Assembly (NCBI GenBank): GCA_015233565.1
Contig: JADFXM010000025.1
Span: forward strand, 1-64,000
DNA length: 64,000 nt
Direction of reading: 5' to 3'
Origin: Candidatus Rifleibacteriota bacterium
GTDB taxonomy: Bacteria; Muiribacteriota; Ozemobacteria; Ozemobacterales; Ozemobacteraceae
Shown: positions 43,153 to 52,430 of the stretch, piece by piece
How positions within the stretch are numbered: the stretch's first letter is position 1
Layout of the letters: every line of letters begins with the position of its first letter
The notes under the pieces: generated by a model
What the model saw: the letters and a program-made list of their open reading frames with translations, nothing else
Databases searched by the model: none
What the model was told of the DNA's origin: nothing
Position numbers and translations under genes: made by a program

Positions 43153-43223
43153 CAGCGAAAAAGAGTAAAAATACTTGACTTCTAAAACAGCATAAACACG
43201 TGCGCAGAAAATTTGGAAAAAAA
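43153..43223 (+). repeat. dispersed non-coding repeat, copy A
   Basis: The first 29 bases (43153-43181, beginning CAGCGAAAAAG and ending TACTTGACTT) are identical to the reverse complement of 61591-61619. The next roughly 41 bases are about three-quarters identical (shared GCAT, CAGAAAATT and GGAAAAAA words). It sits 155 bp after a prepilin stop codon and runs into a terminator. Confidence 0.85.
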
Positions 43224-43245
43224 ATATTTTCGCGGAGTTTTTTTT
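43203..43245 (+). terminator. Rho-independent terminator in pilin module II
   Basis: CGC-A-GAAAAT (43203-43212) pairs with ATTTTC-GCG (43226-43234) with one bulged A, followed by GAG and eight T (43238-43245). Confidence 0.65.
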
Positions 43246-43415
43246 AATTGCATGGTTAAGTGCCAATGCCAATATGAATTTGCTCTTTGTTGCTGTTCCG
43301 AATAGAATACGGTTGTAATACTAATTAAGTTGGGGTTAGAATGACATGTTTCCTAGGAAGTATTGTTGTGAAAAAATATGATAACCATACGTTTAACAGG
43401 AAGTGAACGGTTGCG

Positions 43416-43997
43416 ATGAGATTGAATCGGAGAAGCCGGTTAATTTGCGGTTTCACTTTGATAGAGCTGATAATTTGTATACTCCTCATGACCATTTTGA
43501 TTGCGGGAGCTTCGACAATGTTGTCGGGAAGCCTGAAAAGTGGCCAAAAAGGGGCGGCTCATCTTACTATAGTTCAGAATTCAATGGTTTTGATTTCCCA
43601 ACTTCAATTTGACCTTCAAAGGGCTTCGGCAATTTTTCAACCAGCTGTTGGAGCAGTAACTCAGGAAAGTATGTTTGAAGTCTGGGGACTCGACACCTCT
43701 GGAAAACTTTCTACATCAACAATAATATATAAGCCCACGCCAAATCAAAAAGGTTTTTCCAGAAGTCGGCTTGATTCCACTGGAAGCACTGTTGAAGAGC
43801 ATGTTTTTTGTAAAGAGAATATTGCGGTGGCTTCTTTCACCCACATTCAGGATTCCAACTCAGGAAAAGTCGGAGTGGTTGCAACATTTAATGTTCGTTC
43901 TCTGCCACCTGCTACTGAAGAATTAACCCTGAAACGCTATATTTTTTGCCCATGTTTGGCTAGCAATTCCAGAGCAGTTGGTTGGAAAGGTCCGTGA
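43416..43997 (+). CDS. GspJ/PilW-like prepilin (module II)
   Basis: A 193-residue prepilin with a canonical class III signal: MRLNRRSRLICG, then FTLIELIICILLMTILIAG. The body matches GspJ/PilW-type pseudopilins (QFDLQRASAIF). The stop codon TGA at 43995-43997 overlaps the GTG start of the sigma-factor gene in a GTGA arrangement, so the two are probably translationally coupled. AGGAAG lies 12 bases before the ATG. Confidence 0.85.
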   Translation: MRLNRRSRLICGFTLIELIICILLMTILIAGASTMLSGSLKSGQKGAAHLTIVQNSMVLISQLQFDLQRASAIFQPAVGAVTQESMFEVWGLDTSGKLSTSTIIYKPTPNQKGFSRSRLDSTGSTVEEHVFCKENIAVASFTHIQDSNSGKVGVVATFNVRSLPPATEELTLKRYIFCPCLASNSRAVGWKGP

Positions 43998-44581
43998 GTC
44001 AGGAAAAGAACGAAGGTTCTAAAGGCGAACTTAACGAGATAAACCTGATCGTTAAACAGGTTTTGTCTGGGAAACACGATTCCTTTGCCGAAATAGTACG
44101 TCGTTTTCAGCATAAAATTTATGGGATGGCAATTGGCTACACTCGTAATCCTGAATCAGCCTCAGATTTGACCCAAGAGATTTTTCTCGAGACCTTTAAG
44201 TCATTGTCACGTTTCGACCAGACTCGCTCATTTACCAACTGGATTCTGAAAATTGCTTCTAATCATTGTTATAAGTTCCTTCGAAAGAAGACGACTCTTC
44301 CCCTGACAGAAGATATAGAGCAGGTTTCGGATTTTGACCCTCTTGAAGTGGCCGTTGAAACTGAGGCCAGAGAACAAGTTCTCGAGGCTTTTAATAAACT
44401 AGGTGAAGATTTAAAAATAACCGCATGGTTGTTTTATTTTTTTGAACGCTCTTGCAATCAAATATCCGAGATACTTGAAATCCCGCTTTCTCTTGTAAAA
44501 GTGCGTTTATTCCGGGCGCGTCAGGCAATGGGATTTTTTTTGGAAAAAAATGTAACCAAAAAGCCTGAAAGGGAAATTTAA
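43994..44581 (+). CDS. ECF-type RNA polymerase sigma factor
   Basis: A 195-residue group 4 sigma factor with region 2 (FAEIVRRFQHKIYGMAIGYTRN...DLTQEIFLETFKSLSRF) and region 4 (about 135-185; SCNQISEILEIPLSLVKVRLFRARQAM). The GTG start at 43994 overlaps the prepilin stop and is preceded by GGAAAGG. It is followed 20 bp later by its probable anti-sigma factor. Location inside a pilin module suggests it controls pilus or surface genes in response to assembly state; this is inference. Confidence 0.9.
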   Translation: MSQEKNEGSKGELNEINLIVKQVLSGKHDSFAEIVRRFQHKIYGMAIGYTRNPESASDLTQEIFLETFKSLSRFDQTRSFTNWILKIASNHCYKFLRKKTTLPLTEDIEQVSDFDPLEVAVETEAREQVLEAFNKLGEDLKITAWLFYFFERSCNQISEILEIPLSLVKVRLFRARQAMGFFLEKNVTKKPEREI

Positions 44582-44601
44582 TATCAGGAAACGGAAATAA
44601 T

Positions 44602-45690
44602 ATGAGCCTCAAAGAAAACGAAGAAAAATTATTTGATTACCTTGAGGGAAACATTCCCGAAAGTGAGCGCAAGGACTTTGAGCGGCACTTAAAAAATTGC
44701 CCTGAATGCTCAAAAGCTCTTGAACAAGCACGCACGGGCGGTGAAATGTTGAGGAATATCAAGGTAAAAGATTTCGATATTGATTTTTCGAATGTGCTGA
44801 ATAAGCAAACTTCTTTAATAAAACTCCCCGAAAACTGGCTAAGTCAACTCAGCAGAATTTTTGAACAAATCAATTTGTCTGGGTTGAAGTATTCTTTTGC
44901 ATTATTAATTTTGGGAGTACTGCTTGTCAATTTTGCTTCTTCAAAAAACTGGTTCCAGGAAACTCCTCAGTTGGGAAAACTTCCTGAATCCTCTATAATT
45001 CTCGGCAAACTTGAATCTCAAGTTGGTGAATGTCTCTTTAAGAACGTCGATTCCGGCAAATTTATTAGAAATAACTCAGAAATAACTGTTGGAGAAAAAT
45101 CCAAAGCGGTTTTGCGAATTCCAGGAGTAGGCAAAATTTTCCTTGCCGATGGAGGACAACTTAACATTCGTAATGGTAAATTCGCTCTTGGCAAAGGCTC
45201 TATGTTTGCGAAAATTGAAAAACAGAATCCAGCTACGCATATTTCCTTCGAAGCTACTGGGAATACAATCGAAGTAAAAGGCACTTCATTCGGTTTGAAA
45301 ATTGTTGATGGGAAAGCCTATGTTTCGCTTTTTGAGGGAAAACTTGCCCTGACAGCTGTAAACGGAGCCAAGGGTAGTCTTTCTACCGGACAGAATGCTT
45401 CTTTGAGTTCATCGGGAATAGCCACATCAACTATTCAGGACGACGACTTTATTCTCTGGAAGAAAATTACCGGTCTTAATTTAGTTAAATCTCCTGTTTC
45501 ATTAAAACCAACACCTGTAAGGGTCCTTCCTAACCAGATAAACAATATATCAACAGGTGCTTCAGTTCTTTCGGCAAGTAATAGCTCACCTCTTCCCGCG
45601 AATCCGTCTAATACTGACGAAACTACTGATATGATGAATATTTTAAACGGGCATCAACCCTCTTCTATTGCTTCGGAACTTGAGAATTAA
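44602..45690 (+). CDS. anti-sigma factor with zinc-finger and FecR domain
   Basis: A 362-residue membrane protein: an N-terminal cytoplasmic anti-sigma zinc finger (H29, C33, C36 in RHLKNCPECSK), a membrane helix (about 95-113), and an extracytoplasmic FecR domain (about 150-280, with KAVLRIPGVGKIFLADGGQL and IEVKGTSFGLKI), then a Ser/Pro-rich tail. Fits a transmembrane regulator holding the preceding sigma factor. FecR proteins normally sense an outer-membrane receptor, but no TonB receptor gene is seen. Confidence 0.87.
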   Translation: MSLKENEEKLFDYLEGNIPESERKDFERHLKNCPECSKALEQARTGGEMLRNIKVKDFDIDFSNVLNKQTSLIKLPENWLSQLSRIFEQINLSGLKYSFALLILGVLLVNFASSKNWFQETPQLGKLPESSIILGKLESQVGECLFKNVDSGKFIRNNSEITVGEKSKAVLRIPGVGKIFLADGGQLNIRNGKFALGKGSMFAKIEKQNPATHISFEATGNTIEVKGTSFGLKIVDGKAYVSLFEGKLALTAVNGAKGSLSTGQNASLSSSGIATSTIQDDDFILWKKITGLNLVKSPVSLKPTPVRVLPNQINNISTGASVLSASNSSPLPANPSNTDETTDMMNILNGHQPSSIASELEN

Positions 45691-45767
45691 AGCGGGAAAG
45701 CTTTGCTGGTTGGAAGTGAAATCTTTCTGCGAAATATTGAGATGATTCAAACTCCATAAATTAACTC

Positions 45768-45796
45768 TTGATGTCACAGAATTTTAAATATAGAAT
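45768..45796 (+). promoter_or_regulatory. promoter of the radical SAM gene
   Basis: TTGATG (45768-45773), a 17-bp spacer and TAGAAT (45791-45796). The same pair of hexamers with the same spacing occurs before the HEAT-repeat gene at 52741. Confidence 0.6.
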
Positions 45797-45826
45797 GCAT
45801 AACCATTTTTCTTATGGAGTTTCATG

Positions 45827-47320
45827 ATGAAGCTTTTATTAATTGATCCACCTTTTAAAAGTTTTACCGGAATTTTCAATTTCTATTTCCCACTTGGTCT
45901 TGCTTATCTTGCCGGATGCGTAAAGCGCGAAGGCTTTGAGTGCGCAATTCTTGACATGGACGCGGCTGAAGGAAAAGAAGGCGCATTCGACTTTTCCCAT
46001 GAGTATGAAAGGTATCAGGCCTACATAAAAGCTTTGAACGATCCTCAGCATAGAACCTGGAAATTGTTGCGAAAATTGGTAAAAGAGCAAAAACCTGATT
46101 ACATTGGCATCACTGCAATGACTACTAAATTCGGATCTGTCATTCAGACAGCGCGATTTTGCCGGGAAGAGCTTCCCAATATTCCTATTCTAATCGGTGG
46201 GCCTCACGCCACTACTATGCCCGACCTTACTTTGGAGATTCCACAAGTTGATTTCGTAGTGCGGGGAGAAGCCGATGAAACTCTTCCTGACCTGTTGAAA
46301 GCTCTTAAGGATAAAAAGGAAATTGTAGACATGCCCGGTGTAAGTTTCAAAAAAGGGAACAAAGTTTTCCATAACCCCCCACGTCCTTTTGTAAAAAATT
46401 TGGATTCAATACCTTTTCCAGATCGGGGAGCCCTTTTGCATCCTGAGTCCTATTCTTCTGAAGACATGGGAGTCATGCTGACTTCCCGGGGATGTCCTTA
46501 TCTCTGTAGCTATTGTTTCCACATGTGGGAGCGGAAAGTCAGATTTCGGTCGACTGAAAATATCATCAATGAAATAAAGCAAGTCAAAGCCAAATACGGA
46601 ACTCCTCAGTTTTCCTTCAAGGATGACTCATTTACTGTGAAGGAAAGCCATGTTTTGAATCTTTGTGAAGCTTTGGATAAAGAAAAGCTTAAAATAGGAT
46701 GGTCTTGTACGACAAGGGTCGATTTATTGAAGGATTCTCTCTTGAAGATCATGAAAAAATCAGGATGCAACGTTCTGAGCGTTGGTGTGGAATCAGGTTC
46801 AGAACGCATTCTGGCAGAAACGGAGAAAGGTATTACTCACTCGCAGATACGTAGTGCAGCACGTTTGTTGAATGAAAACCGGATTTTTTGGAGCGGCTAT
46901 TTCATGATTGGTCTCCCAACGGAAACTGAGAAGGATATTGAGGAAACGCTGGCCTTTGTGGGAAAAGTCAAACCCTATTATTCCGGATTAGGTGTGTACA
47001 ATCCGTTTCCAGGCACAAAGCTTTTCGACCAAGGTGTCAAACTTGGCCTGCTAGACCCGGCCCCGGATCTGGACCATTTCTTAAGTACAAACCCCAAGGA
47101 TTTGTTTTTCAAAGATCCGAAAAAGCGTATGGTTTCAATTTCTGGCGAGCGTTTTGAAGAGATTGCCAAAAATGCTACGGAATATTTTCACAAATATAAC
47201 AAAAATCCCTCTAATATGATACGCCGGGGTTTTGCCCGTAGAAAGGCATATTTTCAGGATTTTTCTTTATTGAAACGTGATATCGCAAAAGCGTTGGAAT
47301 TAATTGGGATTCCTATTTGA
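45827..47320 (+). CDS. B12-binding-type radical SAM protein
   Basis: A 497-residue protein. The N-terminal 180 residues look like the B12-binding-like fold of this family (LLIDPPFKS..., GGPHATTMPD), but I see no DxHxxG cobalamin-ligand motif. The radical SAM core has the CxxxCxxC cluster (C223, C227, C230 in SRGCPYLCSYCF) for a 4Fe-4S cluster and S-adenosylmethionine. These enzymes modify lipids, hopanoids, peptides or other small molecules; the substrate is unknown. GGAG at 45816-45819 favours ATG 45827 over 45824. The gene ends 5 bp before the convergent ftsY. Confidence 0.88.
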   Translation: MKLLLIDPPFKSFTGIFNFYFPLGLAYLAGCVKREGFECAILDMDAAEGKEGAFDFSHEYERYQAYIKALNDPQHRTWKLLRKLVKEQKPDYIGITAMTTKFGSVIQTARFCREELPNIPILIGGPHATTMPDLTLEIPQVDFVVRGEADETLPDLLKALKDKKEIVDMPGVSFKKGNKVFHNPPRPFVKNLDSIPFPDRGALLHPESYSSEDMGVMLTSRGCPYLCSYCFHMWERKVRFRSTENIINEIKQVKAKYGTPQFSFKDDSFTVKESHVLNLCEALDKEKLKIGWSCTTRVDLLKDSLLKIMKKSGCNVLSVGVESGSERILAETEKGITHSQIRSAARLLNENRIFWSGYFMIGLPTETEKDIEETLAFVGKVKPYYSGLGVYNPFPGTKLFDQGVKLGLLDPAPDLDHFLSTNPKDLFFKDPKKRMVSISGERFEEIAKNATEYFHKYNKNPSNMIRRGFARRKAYFQDFSLLKRDIAKALELIGIPI

Positions 47321-47325
47321 AGCAC

Positions 47326-48822
47326 CTAAAGTACTTTGTAATCGCTGTTCTTTGTCTTTTCTTCGTCAGAAAATAGGGCTTCCAGGAATTGGTCTGGGTC
47401 GAAGGGCATCAGGTCGTCCATTTTTTCCCCGACTCCGATGAATTTAACAGGAGCTTTAATCTGCTCTTGAACGGCAAATATGACGCCGCCTTTAGCGGTT
47501 CCATCCAGTTTGGTCATGATCAGACTGCTTATCGGAAGCGCTTCATTAAAAAGTTTTGCCTGTTGAACAGCATTTTGCCCGGTTGTGGCGTCCAGGACCA
47601 GGAATATTTCGTGTGGTCCGCCGTTGGACTCTTTTTCCGCAATCTTTTTCACTTTTTTCAATTCGTCCATGAGATTCGCTTTAACGTGCATTCGTCCGGC
47701 AGTGTCAATGATGAGAAGATCGGCGTTTCTTTTTTTTGCAGCGTGGATTGCATCGAATACCAACGCTCCGGGATCACCGCCTTCTGAGCCTTTTATTACC
47801 TCTGCCCCTACACGTTGTCCCCAAATTGAGATTTGATCAATTGCTGCAGCCCTGAATGTGTCACCAGCGGCAAGTACTACTTTTTTCCCTTCTTTGATAA
47901 AATGGCGGGCTAATTTAGCAATAGTAGTAGTTTTTCCTACTCCATTGATTCCAATGACTAAAAAAACGGACATGCCATCTTTGACAAAATTAGGTTCGAA
48001 GTTGAAAGGCGTAAATTTTTTTCTCAATTCGTCGCGAATGATCGTGTAAATAAGCTTGGAATCTTTAATTTCTTCCTTTGCCACGCGTTCTTTCAGATGG
48101 TTGAGAATTTCCTGGCCGGTTTGAGGGCCCATATCAGATTCGAACAACAGTGATTCAAGTTCCTCATGAAGCTCAGGATCTATTTTTGTTTTCCCGAGTA
48201 CTAAATCTTTGAGCCTTCCGACAAAGGAATTTCGAGTTTTAGCCAGTCCACGTTTTAGCTTTTCATACCATGAAAGGGGAGGTCCCTCATCTAAAATTTG
48301 CGGTTGAAATACCGGTTCCGGAGGAGCACTCTGCGTGGATGGAAAACCAGCCGGAGGTGCTTGGGGAGTTATGGAAGTCTTTTCTTCCGTGGAAGGGGCT
48401 GTTGGCGGATGAGTTCTTTGCCCGTCATAATGGTCAGTTCCTATGTCAGCTCCGGGTTCATTTTCCCATGGTTCAATAGCGTCTTCTTCCATGGGGGCCA
48501 ACCAGGCGAAAAAAAGAAGGACCACCCCAGAGATTGCTGTAATTGACATTACCACCAATTGGCTTGGTCCGGCTTGGTAGTAGATAAGTGCTGATTCCAG
48601 AAGGAGACAAAATCCGATCAAAAAAACTACAATCCGTGATTCATCCCAATGAGGTGCAAACAGAGATGCTTGAGGTGCCGGCGTCGTTGAGTTGCTTTGA
48701 GTTTCTGGATTTGATTGGTTTGCCTGAGCTACTTGAGCGGTTGGAGTGGTTTGGGTTGAGGTGTCTTGAGTAGGTTGAGTTGCGCTGAGATTATTTTTAT
48801 TTTCATTTTTTTCTTCGGTCAT
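47326..48822 (-). CDS. ftsY: signal recognition particle receptor FtsY with membrane helices
   Basis: FtsY docks SRP-ribosome complexes at the membrane. The 498-residue protein ends with a normal NG domain: GINGVGKTT (291-299), DTAGR (373-377) and TKLDGTAKGG. Before it come a Gln/Thr/Asn-rich head (1-58), two hydrophobic segments (about 63-82 and 89-109) and a Pro-rich acidic linker (110-185). Most FtsY proteins have only an amphipathic targeting region, though some actinobacterial ones have one membrane helix. Its ATG overlaps the smc stop by 4 bases, so the pair is coupled. Confidence 0.93.
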   Translation of the reverse strand: MTEEKNENKNNLSATQPTQDTSTQTTPTAQVAQANQSNPETQSNSTTPAPQASLFAPHWDESRIVVFLIGFCLLLESALIYYQAGPSQLVVMSITAISGVVLLFFAWLAPMEEDAIEPWENEPGADIGTDHYDGQRTHPPTAPSTEEKTSITPQAPPAGFPSTQSAPPEPVFQPQILDEGPPLSWYEKLKRGLAKTRNSFVGRLKDLVLGKTKIDPELHEELESLLFESDMGPQTGQEILNHLKERVAKEEIKDSKLIYTIIRDELRKKFTPFNFEPNFVKDGMSVFLVIGINGVGKTTTIAKLARHFIKEGKKVVLAAGDTFRAAAIDQISIWGQRVGAEVIKGSEGGDPGALVFDAIHAAKKRNADLLIIDTAGRMHVKANLMDELKKVKKIAEKESNGGPHEIFLVLDATTGQNAVQQAKLFNEALPISSLIMTKLDGTAKGGVIFAVQEQIKAPVKFIGVGEKMDDLMPFDPDQFLEALFSDEEKTKNSDYKVL

Positions 48823-51800
48823 GCTGCTCCCTCCTGATATCTCTGGGTCGCTTTATTATGGATGGTAAATTCTTTAATTTTGTCGTGGTCTTCAAGTCGA
48901 ATGGAAATTTGGCGGGAAATTCCCGTGTTTTCAAGCGTAATGCCGTAAATCACATCAACTGCCTGCATTGTTTCCTTGTTGTGGGTAATAAGTATGAATT
49001 GTGATTTTTCCGCAAATGATCGCAATAAGCGGCAGAATCTTTTCACGTTGGCTTCATCGAGCGAAGCTTCGACTTCATCGAGAATACAAAAAGCCGGTGG
49101 TTTTACCTGAAGAATGCTGAATAGCAATGCGAGGGAAATAAGGGCTTTTTCCCCGCCGGAGAAGAGTTCAATAGTTGTCAATTTCTTTCCGGGAAGTCGG
49201 CAATTTATGTTGACGTTGCTGTTTAGTGGGTCATCGGGTTCGCTCAGACTCAGTGAACCTTCGCCGCCTGGGAAAAGAATCTGGAAAATTCCGCCGAATG
49301 AATTGTTGATCTGTGAAAATGTGGCCATGAAACGCTCAGCGGAGATCTTCTCAATCTCAGCAATAACCTGTTCAAGAGAGTTGGCGGCTTCGGTAAGGTC
49401 ATTAATCTGGTTTATCAAAAATTGATGCCGTTCTTTTGTCTTCTCATAGTCTTCAATTGCAAGTGGATTCACCGGTTCAAGTTTTTCCCGTTCAAATCGG
49501 AGGTTCGAAAGGATTTCAGTCAGTTCTTCACGTTTTGCAAATTTTCTTCTGGTTCCTGTTAGCTCATTCAAATCAATAGAATATTCATCAGTAAGAATGC
49601 TTTCCTTGTTTTTGAGATGTGCTCTGATTTCTGCAAGTTTAATATCCAGTTCAGAAAGTTTGTTTTTTGTTGAATCTTCGATTTTGGCACGACTCTGATA
49701 GGTGTGATCGAGGTTTTCTAGTTCTCGTCCGGATTCCCGGGCAGCTTTTTGCATGCTTTCGTGAGCTTTCTCTAACTCAGCTTTCTTTTCTTCGAGTTGT
49801 GAAAGAGTTTTCAAAAGAACCGAAATTTTCTCATCAGCAATGTTAACATTCAGGCTAAGTTTGGCAACTTCTTCCTCAGCTCTTTTCTTTCTTTCCAGGA
49901 GGGTTTGCTTTCTTTTTCCGGCAGAATCCATTTCTTTTTTCAATGCCTTTTTTCGTTCGGCAATCTGAGCAAGTTTCAATTTTTCGTCGGAAGAAAGGCT
50001 TCTCAGAGCGTTAAGGCGACTTTGCAAAGCTTCTTCTTTTCCGGAGAGGGTTTGGAGTCTTTCTGATAATTCCCTGTTTTGATTTTCCAATTCGTTGAGT
50101 TCAAGTTGTGTCTCTTTGACAACGGCTTCAAGACGTTCGATTTCTTTTTCTAAGTCAATTTTGTTTCCAAGCGATTGCTCAAGTTCGATTTTTTTCTGAG
50201 ACAATTCAGTGGCTGTTTTGGATAAGTTGAGTTGGAAAAACTCCAGAGATTGCTTCCTTCTGGCAATAAACTCAGTTCTTGAATGGATCGATGACAGGAA
50301 ATTGTTTCTTTCAATTCTTAAATTACCGATCAACGATTTCAGTTTTTTCTCTTTGCTTTCAAGGGTGACGATTTTTTCTTCAAGTTCCTCGAATTCTCTT
50401 TTTCTGGAAAGAATTCCGCTGCCTTTTCCACCCATGTCTGCTCCACCGGTCATTGCTCCGGAAGATCGCACAATATCGCCTTCCAGGGTAACGATTCGAT
50501 TGAAATTTCTGCTGGTTTTCGAGAAATTAACGGCATTTTCAAGCTTATCGAAAATGAGAACACGTCCCAGGAGGTGGTTCATTGCCATATAAAACTTGGC
50601 ATCGTATTGAACCAGATCGAGGGCTACTCCCAGGCAGCCGGGAACTCTGGGAGCTTCACTTTTTGAGGGAGCCTGAATAAGATCGAGTGGCAGAAAAGTA
50701 GCTCTGCCTGCTTTCCGTTCTTTGAGGATGGTAATTACTTTTTGTGCAGTCTCGGAATCTTTGACGATTATATCCTGGATACTGCCTCCAAGAGCTGTTT
50801 CGAAGGCAATTTCATAGCCTTTGGGAACAGTCAGGAGGTCTCCTACCATACCAAAAATGCCTGTCATTCCATGGTCTTTAAGGGCGAGAGTTTCTTTGAC
50901 CCCTCTTAAAATGCCGCCATCACCACGGTTTTTCAGGTCTTCCAGAAGATTTCGGCGAGCCTGGTTGATTTTAATCTGATCAATTATTCCGGAGTATTCT
51001 TCCTCAGATTTGGTTAAGTCCTTTTCAAGTTTCGTGTAGCGAGTTCTTTCGTCATTCAAAAGCTTCTCACCTGAAGAAATTTCTTCCTGCATGGACTTGA
51101 TTTCTTCTTCAATTCGGCGATTTTCATTGTCCAGTTTCTCAAAAGCTCCGGATAAAGTCCCATGCTTCTGGAGATCACTTTCCAATTGACGATTGAGGCG
51201 CGTCAAGTGCTGGCCACAGGTTGTGATGCGATTACGTTTATCGCTCATTTTGGTGGCCATTTCGTAAGATGACATCTTATCCTGCGAGGCTCCTTTCAGA
51301 AAGGCCTCGAATTCAAGCTGGACCTTATTTAAATTCACCTCAACTTCAGACATTTTTCCGGAAATATCTGTTTCCTGAGTTTCTTCCTCAAGCAGACGTT
51401 CACTTGCATCTTTAATTTCGCTTTCTGCTGATGCTATCTGTGAATCAACAGTGCCGATTTCCTCAGTAATGGCTTGTCTACGGGCCTCGCCAGATTTGAT
51501 GTTTTCCCTGAGCCCGGCAATTCCATTTTTTGCGAGTTCGATTTCATCCTGATTTTTTCGCACCAGATCGCGTTTCTCTTTTAATTCCTGGTCAAATTCA
51601 GCCATACTTTCACGAAGAACGATTTTTTTCTGTTCTATCTCGGCCAGAAAAAGCTGAATTTCCTTGATTTTGCTCATTAGCCCTTTGCGCATTGATTCAA
51701 TGTTTTCACTCTCACCATAAAGTTGGTTGAGGTCAAAAACAACTAAATCAATTTCTATCGCCCTAATTTCACTGGAAAGGGACTGATATTTTCGGGTTTT

Positions 51801-52430
51801 CTCAGCTTGTTCAGCAAGCGGGCCCAACTGACTGTCGATTTCGGAAATAATATCCCGGACTCGGGTAATATTTCCGCGGGTGTGATCAAGCTTCATAAGG
51901 GTATTTGCCTTACGATGCTTGAATTTCGTTATTCCGGCGGCTTCTTCAATGAGCGTTCTTCGACTTTGAATTCGTTGAAAAATAATATCATCGATATCGC
52001 CTTGCCCAATGACCGAATAACCGTCTTTTCCGATGCCGGTATCCATGAGCATCTCTTTAATTTCAGTGAGAAGTGCTTTAGTGCTGTTAAAAAAATAATG
52101 GCTTTCGCCTGACCGGAAAAGCTGTCTGCCAATGCTTATTTCTGAAAATTCGACGGGGAGCATCCGGTCTTCATTGTCCAATACGAGTTTCACCTGGGAA
52201 AAGGAAGCCGGCTTGACTTGCGTAGTTCCAGCAAAAATGACTTCCGACATTTTCGTTCCCCGCAAAGTTTTGGCACTTTGCTCTCCCAATACCCATCTGA
52301 TTGCATCACAGACATTGCTTTTGCCTGAACCATTGGGACCAATGATGGCTGTGATTCCAGGTTGGAATTCAAAAACCGTTTTTCTTCCAAAACTCTTGAA
52401 CCCCATCAATTCAAGGGATCTCAAATACAT
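48819..52430 (-). CDS. smc: chromosome segregation ATPase SMC
   Basis: A 1203-residue SMC: Walker A GPNGSGKS (31-38), coiled coil from about 170, hinge domain (about 515-660, GVAL and MTGGADMGG region), return coiled coil, and the C-terminal head with the signature FSGGEKALISLALLF and Walker B CILDEVEASLD. The signature begins with Phe in place of the usual Leu (LSGGE). It acts with ScpA/ScpB, which are not in this window. The gene is upstream of ftsY, the common arrangement, and diverges from the HEAT gene. Confidence 0.96.
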   Translation of the reverse strand: MYLRSLELMGFKSFGRKTVFEFQPGITAIIGPNGSGKSNVCDAIRWVLGEQSAKTLRGTKMSEVIFAGTTQVKPASFSQVKLVLDNEDRMLPVEFSEISIGRQLFRSGESHYFFNSTKALLTEIKEMLMDTGIGKDGYSVIGQGDIDDIIFQRIQSRRTLIEEAAGITKFKHRKANTLMKLDHTRGNITRVRDIISEIDSQLGPLAEQAEKTRKYQSLSSEIRAIEIDLVVFDLNQLYGESENIESMRKGLMSKIKEIQLFLAEIEQKKIVLRESMAEFDQELKEKRDLVRKNQDEIELAKNGIAGLRENIKSGEARRQAITEEIGTVDSQIASAESEIKDASERLLEEETQETDISGKMSEVEVNLNKVQLEFEAFLKGASQDKMSSYEMATKMSDKRNRITTCGQHLTRLNRQLESDLQKHGTLSGAFEKLDNENRRIEEEIKSMQEEISSGEKLLNDERTRYTKLEKDLTKSEEEYSGIIDQIKINQARRNLLEDLKNRGDGGILRGVKETLALKDHGMTGIFGMVGDLLTVPKGYEIAFETALGGSIQDIIVKDSETAQKVITILKERKAGRATFLPLDLIQAPSKSEAPRVPGCLGVALDLVQYDAKFYMAMNHLLGRVLIFDKLENAVNFSKTSRNFNRIVTLEGDIVRSSGAMTGGADMGGKGSGILSRKREFEELEEKIVTLESKEKKLKSLIGNLRIERNNFLSSIHSRTEFIARRKQSLEFFQLNLSKTATELSQKKIELEQSLGNKIDLEKEIERLEAVVKETQLELNELENQNRELSERLQTLSGKEEALQSRLNALRSLSSDEKLKLAQIAERKKALKKEMDSAGKRKQTLLERKKRAEEEVAKLSLNVNIADEKISVLLKTLSQLEEKKAELEKAHESMQKAARESGRELENLDHTYQSRAKIEDSTKNKLSELDIKLAEIRAHLKNKESILTDEYSIDLNELTGTRRKFAKREELTEILSNLRFEREKLEPVNPLAIEDYEKTKERHQFLINQINDLTEAANSLEQVIAEIEKISAERFMATFSQINNSFGGIFQILFPGGEGSLSLSEPDDPLNSNVNINCRLPGKKLTTIELFSGGEKALISLALLFSILQVKPPAFCILDEVEASLDEANVKRFCRLLRSFAEKSQFILITHNKETMQAVDVIYGITLENTGISRQISIRLEDHDKIKEFTIHNKATQRYQEGAA

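Larger units (their letters stand above)
42998..43415. other. 418-bp gap in pilin module II
   Basis: Holds the first copy of the dispersed repeat (43153-43223), a terminator (43203-43245) and the 5' region of the next prepilin gene, including TAGAAT/TTGTAAT-type promoter-like words near 43300-43325 that I could not pair with a -35. No gene is supported. Confidence 0.5.

Noticed and set aside
43175..43203. sigma-70 promoter inside the dispersed repeat (TTGACT)
   Set aside because: No acceptable -10 box occurs 16-18 bp downstream in either copy.
43403..43612. 69-residue ORF overlapping the module II prepilin
   Set aside because: It lies in another frame of the GFTLIE prepilin gene, has no own ribosome-binding site and no family resemblance; it is a shadow.
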